From Streptomyces viridochromogenes (lineage in GTDB: Bacteria > Actinomycetota > Actinomycetes > Streptomycetales > Streptomycetaceae), in assembly GCF_001270495.1 (NCBI RefSeq), contig NZ_LGUR01000194.1, forward strand, positions 1 to 64,000: 64,000 bases of DNA, in the 5' to 3' direction. Both the position numbers and the translations under genes were made by a program. A model generated the notes under the pieces. It made no database searches. It was not told the DNA's origin and saw nothing but the letters and a program-made list of their open reading frames with translations. Shown piece by piece: positions 32,912-41,151 of the stretch; the first letter of the stretch is position 1; each line of letters begins with the position of its first letter.

Positions 32912-33448
32912 ATGGCGGCACCCAGCAATCGCTACCTCGGCAAGTTCCGCGGCCGGGTCGTCGACAACGACGACCCGCTGCGCATCGGCCGGATCACCGT
33001 CGAGGTCCCGGACGTCCTCGGCAACGAGCCGTCGACGTGGGCGCTGCCCTGCCTGCCGTTCACCGGACCCCAGTCGGGGCAGTTCGTGGTGCCGCCGCCG
33101 GGGGCGGGCGTATGGGTGGAGTTCGAGCAGGGGGATCCCAGCTTCCCGGTGTGGACCGGGTGCTGGTACGGGGCCGCCGAGGAGCTTCCGCCCGACGCGC
33201 GCCGCGAACTCCAGGCCAACTCGCCCAACAAGCCCGTCGTCGTACAGACGCCGCAGGCGCACAAGCTCGTCATGAACGACACGCCCGGCGCCGAGCAGGG
33301 GATTCTGCTCCAGGCCCAGGGCGGCGCATACATCCGTATCACCAGGGAGGCCGTGGTCATCTCGACCGGCGCGGGCGCCGAGATCCTGCTGCGCGGCAAC
33401 GAAGTGACCATCAACGAGGGCCAGTTGACCGTGCTCTCCAAGCGATGA
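32912..33448 (+). CDS. spike protein, phage baseplate assembly protein V (gp5-like)
   Basis: 178 aa. The N-terminal OB-fold is typical of gpV/VgrG spikes (FRGRVVDNDDPLRIGRITVE, WALPCLPFTGPQSGQF, PPPGAGVWVEFEQGD). The following repetitive beta part (QGGAYIRITREAVVIST) would make the needle. It is separate from the hub, as in Pvc8-like division in some eCIS subtypes. It is followed by the PAAR-like tip gene. Confidence 0.88.
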   Translation: MAAPSNRYLGKFRGRVVDNDDPLRIGRITVEVPDVLGNEPSTWALPCLPFTGPQSGQFVVPPPGAGVWVEFEQGDPSFPVWTGCWYGAAEELPPDARRELQANSPNKPVVVQTPQAHKLVMNDTPGAEQGILLQAQGGAYIRITREAVVISTGAGAEILLRGNEVTINEGQLTVLSKR

Positions 33449-33471
33449 AGGAAGACGGGGGAGAGAAGAGA

Positions 33472-33807
33472 ATGTCCGGGAGTCTGCTCGACGCCGGTGC
33501 CGTGATCGGCTGTCCGCACGGCGGCCGTGCCGCGCCCGCCACCACACCCTCCGGCGGCGTACGCCTCGCGGGCGCCGCCGTCGCCACAGCCGCGCACAGC
33601 TATGTGGTCACCGGCTGCCCGCACACCGTGAACGGCGTGCCCTCGCCGTGCGTGACGGTCCGCTGGACCGCCGCCGGCTCCGGTATCACCGTCGACGGCG
33701 CGCCCGTGCTGCTCGACACCTCCGCGGCCGAGTGCTTCACCGCGGCCTTCGTGCCGCAGGGACCGCCCGTCGTCCAGGCCGCGCAGCGAAAGGTCACCGT
33801 CCGATGA
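33472..33807 (+). CDS. PAAR-like spike tip protein
   Basis: 111 aa with conserved Cys/His positions (IGCPHGG, VTGCPHTVNG, AAECFTAAF) that could bind a metal ion at the point of the spike. The ATG at 33472 has GGGGGAGAG nearby; an alternative ATG at 33445 overlaps the spike stop. Its TGA overlaps the ATG of the gp25 gene. Confidence 0.8.
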   Translation: MSGSLLDAGAVIGCPHGGRAAPATTPSGGVRLAGAAVATAAHSYVVTGCPHTVNGVPSPCVTVRWTAAGSGITVDGAPVLLDTSAAECFTAAFVPQGPPVVQAAQRKVTVR

Positions 33808-34199
33808 GTCCCACCAGCCGGGCAACCAGGCCCCGTTCCGACCTCGCCTTCCCCTTCCGGGCGGACCGCCGCGGCCGTACCGCGCACGCCAGGCACGGCG
33901 AACACGTCCACGACCTCATCGAGCAGCTGCTGTTCACCAGCCCCGGCGAGCGCGTGATGCGCCCCGACTTCGGCTGCGGGCTCCTCGACCTGGTCTTCGC
34001 CCCGACCAGCCCCGAGCTGATCAGCACCCTCGAACTCTCCGTGCAGGCCTCGCTCCAGCGCTGGCTCGGCGACCTCATCGACGTGGAGGCCCTCGACGTG
34101 GTCAGCGAGGACAACGTCGTCCGCGTGTACCTGTCGTACGTCGTACGCGCCGACGGCGCCCGGCGCGACGACGTCTTCGAAGGGAGGGCCACGGCATGA
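33804..34199 (+). CDS. baseplate wedge protein, GPW/gp25 family
   Basis: 131 aa. Contains the family core HDLIEQLLFTSPGERVMRPD, FGCGLLDLVFAP and VRVYLSYVVR. gp25 nucleates the sheath on the baseplate. It overlaps the neighbouring genes by 4 bp on both sides, so the spike, tip and wedge genes are translationally coupled. Confidence 0.92.
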   Translation: MSPTSRATRPRSDLAFPFRADRRGRTAHARHGEHVHDLIEQLLFTSPGERVMRPDFGCGLLDLVFAPTSPELISTLELSVQASLQRWLGDLIDVEALDVVSEDNVVRVYLSYVVRADGARRDDVFEGRATA

Positions 34200-37100
34200 C
34201 CGGCACCACCGCCACCTCCCGCCGGGCCAAGGTCCGCGCCGCCCAGCTGGGCGGCGTCGACGCCGTCGAGGTGAGTGACGACGGCCTGCTCCTCACCGTC
34301 ACCTTCCTCGGCAAGGCCCCGCACGGCCTCGGCCCCGAGAACGTCCGCATCGACGGCGGCCGCCGCATCACCGGCATCACCGCCGTGGACGTCAGCGTGG
34401 AGCGCGAGGAGGACCCCGAGCTCGACGACCGGCTCTACGTCACCCTCGACAGAGCCGGCGACACCTCCCGCTACCGGCTCTCCCTCGTCGAGACCGACCC
34501 GTACGGCCGCCCCGGCACCGAGCCCTTCCGCGGCTTCGACCAGCGGTACCACCGGGCCACCTTCGCCTTCCGGCCCGACTGCCCTACTCCCTTCGACTGC
34601 GAGGAAGACGATCCGGAGCAGTCGGGCTTCCCCGCCGCGCCCGTCGTCGACTACACCGCCCGCGACTACGACACCATCCGCAAGCTGCTCCTGGACCGGC
34701 TCGCGCTCACCACCCCGGACTGGGTGGAACGCAACCCCGCCGACCTGGGCATGACCCTCGTCGAGCTGCTCGCGTACACCGGCGACCAGATCAGCTACCA
34801 GCAGGACGCCGTCGCCACCGAGGCCTACCTCGACACCGCCCGCCGCCGCGTCTCCGTACGGCGGCACGTCCGGCTCATCGACTACGCGATGCACGACGGG
34901 TGCGCGGCGCGCGCATACGTCGCCGTCGAGACCGCCGGTGACCACACGCTCGCGCCGGGCACCTACCGCTTCGCCTCCGTCGACGTCCGCGCCCTCGACC
35001 CGCACGACCGGCCCGAGCCCGGCACGGTCATCGACGAGGCCGACCTCGGCGACCTCGACGAGCGCGGCTCGGTGGAGGTCTTCGAACCGGTCGTCACCGC
35101 CGACCCGCTGGAGCTGCGCGTCGCCCACAACGCGATCCGGCTGTGGAGCTGGGGCGGCGAGGTGTGCACCCTGCCGAAGGGCGCCACCTCCGCCACCCTG
35201 CGCGACGCGTGGGTCGACCCGGAGACCTGCCGGGACCGCCGACTCGATCTGAAGCCCGGCGACGTGCTCGTCCTGGAGGAGGTCAAGGGCCCGCGCACCG
35301 GCACCCCCGGCGACGCCGCCCCGAGCCACCGCCAGGCCGTCCGGCTGACCTCCGTCACCCCGGCCGTGGACCGCATCGAGGACCAGCCGGTCCTGGAGGT
35401 CACCTGGGCCACCGAGGACGCCCTGCGCTTCCCGCTCTGCCTCACCACCCGCGGCGGCCGTGACTGCCTGCCCGTCGAGGACATCACCCTCGCCCGCGGC
35501 AACGTCGTCCTCGTCGACCACGGCCGCACCCTGCACGGGCTCCCCGAGACGTTCACCGTCCCGCAGGTCCCCGCCGAGGTCGCCCCCTGCGACCCTCCCT
35601 CCTTCGGCTGCCACGACCGCGACGAGGGCAACGCCCCCGCCCGGCTCATCAACTCCCTTACAGATCAGGCGGATTCCGGCGAGGCCCTCACCCCCGACGA
35701 CATCCGCGAACTCTTCGAGGTCGTCGGCGAGTCGGCCACCAACCGCGCCGGACTCGGCCTGGAACGCGCCGGGCAACGCCACGAACGGGTCGTGCCGGGC
35801 ACGGCGTACGCCCAGGCCGCCGCCCTGCGCACCCTGCTCGCCCAGTCCGTCTACCCGGGCGTCCAGCCCCGCTTCCGCCCCGTCCTCGGTCGCGCGCCGG
35901 TGGCGCAGACGGTGCCGTTCCCCGAGCCGGCCACCGTCGCAGCCGGGCAGGCCGAGCGGATCGCCGCGATCCCGGGGCGCGTCCGGCAACGGCTCGTCGA
36001 ACTGTGGCGCAGCGCCCGCGATCGGGACGGCCTCTCCGAGCGGGAGATCGACGAACTCACCGTGATCTACGGCCTGAGGATCCTGGAGCACATCGAACTC
36101 CACCGCCACCCCGTCCGCGCCCTGCGCGAACTCCTGCACCGCAACGACGAGTTGCTCGGCGCCAAACTGCGCCGCGTCGAGGTCCTCACCGCGCGCGCCC
36201 GCGCCGGCACCGTGCTCGACGGGCACATCGCCTGGGAGATCGCGCACAGCTGGGGCCCCGCCTACGCCGCCGGACTGCACCCCGACGAGACGGTGCTGCG
36301 CGGCTCCGCGACCGACGCCCTCGCCCAGGACCCGCGGCACGCCCTGCCCGCCGTACGCGTCGACGAGGGCGAGACCTCGGTGTGGGAGCCGCGCCGCGAC
36401 CTGCTCGAAAGCGGCCCCCGCGACCGGCACTTCGTCGGCGAACTGGAGGACGACGGCCGTCTCGCCCTGCGGTTCGGCGACGGACGCCACGGCGCGAAGC
36501 CGACCCCCGGATCCCGGCTCGCCCTGCACTACCGCCTCGGTGGCGGAACGGCCGGCAACGTAGGCGCGGAGGCCATCAACCACCTCGTCGTCCAGGCCGA
36601 CTGCGAGCCCCCGCCCGCCGCCGTGGTCCGCAACCCGCTCCCGGCTGTCGGCGGCACGGCGCCCGAACCCGTCGAGCAGGTACGCCAGTTGGCCCCGCTC
36701 GACCTGCGCCGCACCCGGCTGCGCGCGGTCACCGCCGACGACTACGCGGCCCTCGCCTCCGCCCTGCCCGGCGTCCAGCGGGCGGCGGCGGAGCTGCGCT
36801 GGACGGGCAGCGTCCAGGAGGCGCACATCGCGATCGACGCCTACGGCACCGGCGCCCCGTCGGCCGAGCTGCTGGCCTCGGTCGCCCAGTCCCTGGAGTC
36901 GTACCGGCGCATCGGCCACGACCTCGTGGTCGGCGCGGCGCGTCTCGTCCCGTTGGACATCGCGCTGAGCGTGTGCGCCGAGCCGGGCCACCAGCACGGG
37001 CAGATCCTGGCCGAGCTGTACCGCGTCCTGGGCAACGGCCGCCTCGCGGACGGGCGCCTCGGCTTCTTCCACCCGGACGCGCTGACGTTCGGCGAACCGG

Positions 37101-37312
37101 TGCGGCTCAGCCGGCTCGTCGCCGTCGCGGCAGCCGTGCCCGGCGTGGCGAGCGTCCAAGTCACCCGACTGCAAAGGCTGTTCGAGCCGGACCGAGGAGA
37201 GAAGGAGGACGGCGTGCTGCGGCTCGGCCCGCTGGAGATCGCCACCTGCGACAACGACCCGGACCGGCCGGAGAACGGCCGGCTGGCGATTTCCCTGGGA
37301 GGTGCCCGATGA
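34196..37312 (+). CDS. large putative baseplate assembly protein (gpJ/gp6-like)
   Basis: 1038 aa. Contains a baseplate J core (YTARDYDTIRKLLLDRLA, ADLGMTLVELLAYTGDQISY, LDTARRRVSVRRHVRLIDYA) with a later circumferential part (LRFGDGRHGAKPTPGSRLAL, AVTADDYAALASALPGVQRA, ALTFGEPVRLSRLVA). It corresponds to Afp11/Pvc11-type wedge proteins. It overlaps the gp25 gene and the next large gene by 4 bp each. Confidence 0.88.
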   Translation: MTGTTATSRRAKVRAAQLGGVDAVEVSDDGLLLTVTFLGKAPHGLGPENVRIDGGRRITGITAVDVSVEREEDPELDDRLYVTLDRAGDTSRYRLSLVETDPYGRPGTEPFRGFDQRYHRATFAFRPDCPTPFDCEEDDPEQSGFPAAPVVDYTARDYDTIRKLLLDRLALTTPDWVERNPADLGMTLVELLAYTGDQISYQQDAVATEAYLDTARRRVSVRRHVRLIDYAMHDGCAARAYVAVETAGDHTLAPGTYRFASVDVRALDPHDRPEPGTVIDEADLGDLDERGSVEVFEPVVTADPLELRVAHNAIRLWSWGGEVCTLPKGATSATLRDAWVDPETCRDRRLDLKPGDVLVLEEVKGPRTGTPGDAAPSHRQAVRLTSVTPAVDRIEDQPVLEVTWATEDALRFPLCLTTRGGRDCLPVEDITLARGNVVLVDHGRTLHGLPETFTVPQVPAEVAPCDPPSFGCHDRDEGNAPARLINSLTDQADSGEALTPDDIRELFEVVGESATNRAGLGLERAGQRHERVVPGTAYAQAAALRTLLAQSVYPGVQPRFRPVLGRAPVAQTVPFPEPATVAAGQAERIAAIPGRVRQRLVELWRSARDRDGLSEREIDELTVIYGLRILEHIELHRHPVRALRELLHRNDELLGAKLRRVEVLTARARAGTVLDGHIAWEIAHSWGPAYAAGLHPDETVLRGSATDALAQDPRHALPAVRVDEGETSVWEPRRDLLESGPRDRHFVGELEDDGRLALRFGDGRHGAKPTPGSRLALHYRLGGGTAGNVGAEAINHLVVQADCEPPPAAVVRNPLPAVGGTAPEPVEQVRQLAPLDLRRTRLRAVTADDYAALASALPGVQRAAAELRWTGSVQEAHIAIDAYGTGAPSAELLASVAQSLESYRRIGHDLVVGAARLVPLDIALSVCAEPGHQHGQILAELYRVLGNGRLADGRLGFFHPDALTFGEPVRLSRLVAVAAAVPGVASVQVTRLQRLFEPDRGEKEDGVLRLGPLEIATCDNDPDRPENGRLAISLGGAR

Positions 37313-40300
37313 GCGAGACCATGACGACCGAGGGCACGATCACCGACGACTGCACCTGCGGCGGCGCCTGCCGCGGCGGCCACGACGAGCGCCTCGCCCC
37401 GGCTCCCGTGCACAACCCGCCCGGCCGCACGGCCCTCGACTACCGCGTCGGCGAGTACGGCTCCTTCCTGGCCGCCCTCCTCGACCGCCTCGCCTCACCG
37501 GCCTACCCGGCGCTGGGTGGCCTGACCGTGCGCACCCCCGACGACCCGGCGATCGGCCTCCTCGACGCCACCGCCGTCCTCGGTGACCTGCTCACCTTCC
37601 ACTCCGAGCGCATCGCGGACGAGGCCTACATCCGCACGGCCAACGAGCACCGCTCCCTGGTCCTGCTCGGCCGCCTCGTCGGCCACCGCCCGCGCCCCGG
37701 CGTCGCCGCCGCCACGCATCTGGCGTACACGCTGGAACGCGACCCGCGCGCGGAGGCGCTGCCGGTCACCATCCCGCGCGGCGCCCGCAGCCACAGCGTG
37801 CCGGCCTCCGCCGACGAGCAGTCCCTCACCTTCGAGACCAGCCGTGACCTCACGGCCCGCTGGGACTGGAACGAGTTGAAGGTGCGCCGTCGGCGCCCCT
37901 CACTCGTCACCCCCGCGGACCTGGAGCGCCGCTCGGAGCTGTTCGTCGAGGGCACGGCGAACTCGCTCCAGACCGGGGACCAGTTGCTGTTCGTCTTCGG
38001 TGAACGGGCGGGTGGCGAACGGAAGTTGCTGCCTGTCGCGAAGGCGCGGGTCGACCGGGAGGACGAGATCACGGCGATCTCGCTGCCGCAGTCCGCGCCG
38101 CCGACGTTGAAGGAGCTGGTCGACGAGGTGCGGCGGTGGACTGCCGCGCCGGCCGCACCGGGGGAGCCGGGGGATGAGCCGCCTACGCCCGAGGTGCCGA
38201 ACCCTCGGCCCGTCAGTCGGCTGATCGAGGACTTCGAGGACCAGGTGCTCGCTCCCCTGCGGGGTGACCTGGACGGCATCAAGAGTCCCGAACGGCTTGC
38301 GGCTCGTCTCGCGGAACCGGTCGCGCGTCTTGGTGAGGCTCAGGTGTTGGCCGAGGCGTATGACGACGTCGCCGCCTGGTTCGAGCAGTTGGAGGCGGTG
38401 CTGGCCGAGCTCACGCAACGTGCCCTGGAGTTGGCGCCGGCGCAATCGGAGGAGCCAGGTAGTCGGTCGTCCGCGGTGCCGTCGGGGCTGGTCGCGCCCC
38501 GCGGCGGAGCCGCACATCGACACAGCCCCGCGCCCCTGGAGGGCGACTCGCGCGCCGCGGCTCTGCAAGCCCTGGGCGCTGTCCTGCCCGCCCTGCGCGC
38601 CTCGACCCCCGCGCCGCGCGGCGGCAACGGTTCCCAGCGTCCGGGCAGCGACACCGCCCGCCTGCTCTCCGCCCTCAACCCCGGCCTCGGCACCCTCTAC
38701 CCGGCCTGGCGCACAGCCGCCGCCCCCGGCACCCCGCCACTGCTCCGCGAACTCCTCGCCATGCGGGTCACCGCCGCCCCCTTCGGCGCCACGGCCCCGC
38801 TCAAGCCGGTCCAGGACGACCGCGGCCGGGTCATCCGTACCGCCGACTGGCCGCTGACCGGTGCCGTGCTGGCGAGCATGCGCGTCGTGTACGACACGTC
38901 GGGCAGGACGCCGGTCCGGGCCGAGTTCCAGTACGTCGAGGGCAGCAGCTCCGACCAGCGCGCCGAGAACCTGCCCGTCACCCAGCCGCTGACCTTCCCG
39001 CTCGGCACGGGCCGCATCGAGCTGTCGGTGCGCTCCGGCCAGGACCGCGACCTGAACTGGCTCAACCGGCGTCCCTCCGACTCCCAGGAGCCCGGCGTCA
39101 CGGCCCGCCTCCTGTCGGGTCTGCCCGAGCGCACGCTCTTCGTGTCCCGGCCGGACGACGAGGGCCTGGTCCACGTCGGCGTCCACAACGGCACCTCCGA
39201 GCAGATCGCCCTGCGGCCGAACGCGAGCGAGCAGTTCACCCACGGCGAGTACGAGGTGAGCCTCAAGTACACGGTGGGCACCACCGAGCCCAACGTCGAG
39301 GTTGTCATTGCCAGCAAGCCCGAGCCGCTGAACCGCCGTGTCCTCCAGCTGGACACGGTCCACACCGGCATCACCGTCGGCAGCTGGGTCGCGATCCAGC
39401 GCCCCGCCAAGGGCGCCCAGGACGGTGTGCCCGGCGACGCCAAGCTCGCGTTCGTCACCACCCAGGTCGTGGCGGCGCGTACGGCGGCGTACACCAACTA
39501 CGGCATCACCGGACGCGGCACCGAACTCACCCTCGCCGAACCGTGGTTGGACGAGTTCGACGTCCTGCTCTCGCACATCCGGGACACCACCGTCCACGCG
39601 GCCGGTGCACCCCTGCGCCCGGCCGACGAACCGCTCGGCGAGGACGTCCACGGCAACGAGATCGAACTCGCCCAGCTGTACGACGGGTTGCGCGCCGGCC
39701 GGACTCTCGTCGTCACCGGCGAGCGCAGCGACATCCCGGGGACCGCGGGCGTCCAGGCCACCGAAGTCGTCACCCTCGCCGCCGCCGACGCGGCCGTCGA
39801 CCCGCGGCTGCCCGGCGACCACGTCCACACCAGGCTCACCCTGACCGCCGACCTCGCCCACCGCTACCGGCGCGAGACCGTCAGGATCCTCGGCAACGTG
39901 GTCGAGGCCAGCCACGGTGAGAGCCGCGAGGAGGCCATCGGCAGCGGTGACTCGGACCGTACGAACCAGACGTTCGCGCTCTGGCAGTCCCCGCTCACCT
40001 GGCTCGCCGACGACAACCCCCTCGGTGCCACGCCGGTGCTGGAGGTACGGGTCGACGGCGTCCGGTGGCACGAGGTCGACAGTCTCGCCGGACGCGGCCC
40101 GGGCGAGCGCGTCTACATCACCGGCTCCACCGCCGACGGCCGTACGACGGTGACCTTCGGCGACGGAGTCAACGGGGCCCGGCTCCCCTCCGGCCACGAG
40201 AACATCCGCGCCCGCTACCGCTTCGGCACCGGCAAGGCCGCCAACGTCGCCGCCGACCGCGTCACCCAGCCCCTCACCCGGCCCCTCGGCGTCACCCAGG

Positions 40301-41151
40301 TGACCAACCCGCGCCCGGCGAAGGGCGGCGCCGACGCGGACGGCCCCGGCCTGACCCGCCGTACGATCCCGCTCGCCGTGTCGGCGCTGGACCGGCTGGT
40401 CTCCGCGTCCGACTACGAGGACTTCGCCCGCTCCCGGGCCGGCATCGGCCGGGCCGCCGCGCGTGAACTCTTCGACGGGCTGCGACGTGTGCTGCACGTG
40501 ACGGTCGCGGGAACGGACGACGTGCCGATCGACGGCGACTCGGACACCCTCAGGGCCCTGCGCGGGGCGCTGACCGAGTACGGGGACCTCAACCTCACGG
40601 TCCGGGTGGACGTGCGGGAGCTGGTCCTGCTGCTCGTCGCGGCCAAGGTGAAGGTGGCCAGGGACCATGCCTGGGAGATCGTCGAGCCCCGGCTGCGCCA
40701 GGCGCTGCTCCACCGACTCGGCTACGAGGGACGGGAGTTGGGCCGACCCGCCCGGCTCTCGGACGTCCTGGCCACGGCCCACTCCGTGCCCGGCGTCGAC
40801 TACGTGGACGTCGACGTCTTCACCGGCGTCCCCGCGTCCGCCACGCCGGAGGAACTCACCGGGATCCTCACCGACCCCGGCCCGCCCAGGGCGTCGGTCC
40901 CGGCGCGTGAGGCGACGTACGACGAGAAGATCCACACGGTGCGCGCCGCCGACGGCGAGACACTGTCGGAGATCTGCGCGAAGTACGGCGTCCCGCTCGC
41001 CGAACTCCTGCGCCTCAACCCCGACATCACCGACACCCGGCGCCTGGCCAAGGGCCGTTCGGTGTTCGTCTTCCGCGGAATCCGCCCGGCGCAGCTCGCC
41101 ATGCTGTCGCCGAGGGCCGCGGACACCCTGATTCTGACGGAGGTCAAGTGA
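37309..41151 (+). CDS. second very large baseplate protein with C-terminal LysM
   Basis: 1280 aa and related in layout to the preceding gene: DLLTFHSERIADEAYIRTA near residue 95, a long Pro/Ser/Ala-containing middle, then VTFGDGVNGARLPSGHENI and SALDRLVSASDYEDFARSRA. The final ~70 residues form a LysM module (IHTVRAADGETLSEICAKYG to KGRSVFVFRGI), unusual at this spot and possibly anchoring to cell wall. The Cys-rich N-terminus (CTCGGACRGG) is also distinctive. It is presumably the second wedge arm (Pvc12-like). Confidence 0.85.
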   Translation: MSETMTTEGTITDDCTCGGACRGGHDERLAPAPVHNPPGRTALDYRVGEYGSFLAALLDRLASPAYPALGGLTVRTPDDPAIGLLDATAVLGDLLTFHSERIADEAYIRTANEHRSLVLLGRLVGHRPRPGVAAATHLAYTLERDPRAEALPVTIPRGARSHSVPASADEQSLTFETSRDLTARWDWNELKVRRRRPSLVTPADLERRSELFVEGTANSLQTGDQLLFVFGERAGGERKLLPVAKARVDREDEITAISLPQSAPPTLKELVDEVRRWTAAPAAPGEPGDEPPTPEVPNPRPVSRLIEDFEDQVLAPLRGDLDGIKSPERLAARLAEPVARLGEAQVLAEAYDDVAAWFEQLEAVLAELTQRALELAPAQSEEPGSRSSAVPSGLVAPRGGAAHRHSPAPLEGDSRAAALQALGAVLPALRASTPAPRGGNGSQRPGSDTARLLSALNPGLGTLYPAWRTAAAPGTPPLLRELLAMRVTAAPFGATAPLKPVQDDRGRVIRTADWPLTGAVLASMRVVYDTSGRTPVRAEFQYVEGSSSDQRAENLPVTQPLTFPLGTGRIELSVRSGQDRDLNWLNRRPSDSQEPGVTARLLSGLPERTLFVSRPDDEGLVHVGVHNGTSEQIALRPNASEQFTHGEYEVSLKYTVGTTEPNVEVVIASKPEPLNRRVLQLDTVHTGITVGSWVAIQRPAKGAQDGVPGDAKLAFVTTQVVAARTAAYTNYGITGRGTELTLAEPWLDEFDVLLSHIRDTTVHAAGAPLRPADEPLGEDVHGNEIELAQLYDGLRAGRTLVVTGERSDIPGTAGVQATEVVTLAAADAAVDPRLPGDHVHTRLTLTADLAHRYRRETVRILGNVVEASHGESREEAIGSGDSDRTNQTFALWQSPLTWLADDNPLGATPVLEVRVDGVRWHEVDSLAGRGPGERVYITGSTADGRTTVTFGDGVNGARLPSGHENIRARYRFGTGKAANVAADRVTQPLTRPLGVTQVTNPRPAKGGADADGPGLTRRTIPLAVSALDRLVSASDYEDFARSRAGIGRAAARELFDGLRRVLHVTVAGTDDVPIDGDSDTLRALRGALTEYGDLNLTVRVDVRELVLLLVAAKVKVARDHAWEIVEPRLRQALLHRLGYEGRELGRPARLSDVLATAHSVPGVDYVDVDVFTGVPASATPEELTGILTDPGPPRASVPAREATYDEKIHTVRAADGETLSEICAKYGVPLAELLRLNPDITDTRRLAKGRSVFVFRGIRPAQLAMLSPRAADTLILTEVK

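Noticed and set aside
33794..37174. An 1126-codon antisense open frame over the first large baseplate gene
   Set aside because: A GC-driven shadow with a repetitive Gly/Val/Arg composition; the opposite strand encodes recognised baseplate proteins.
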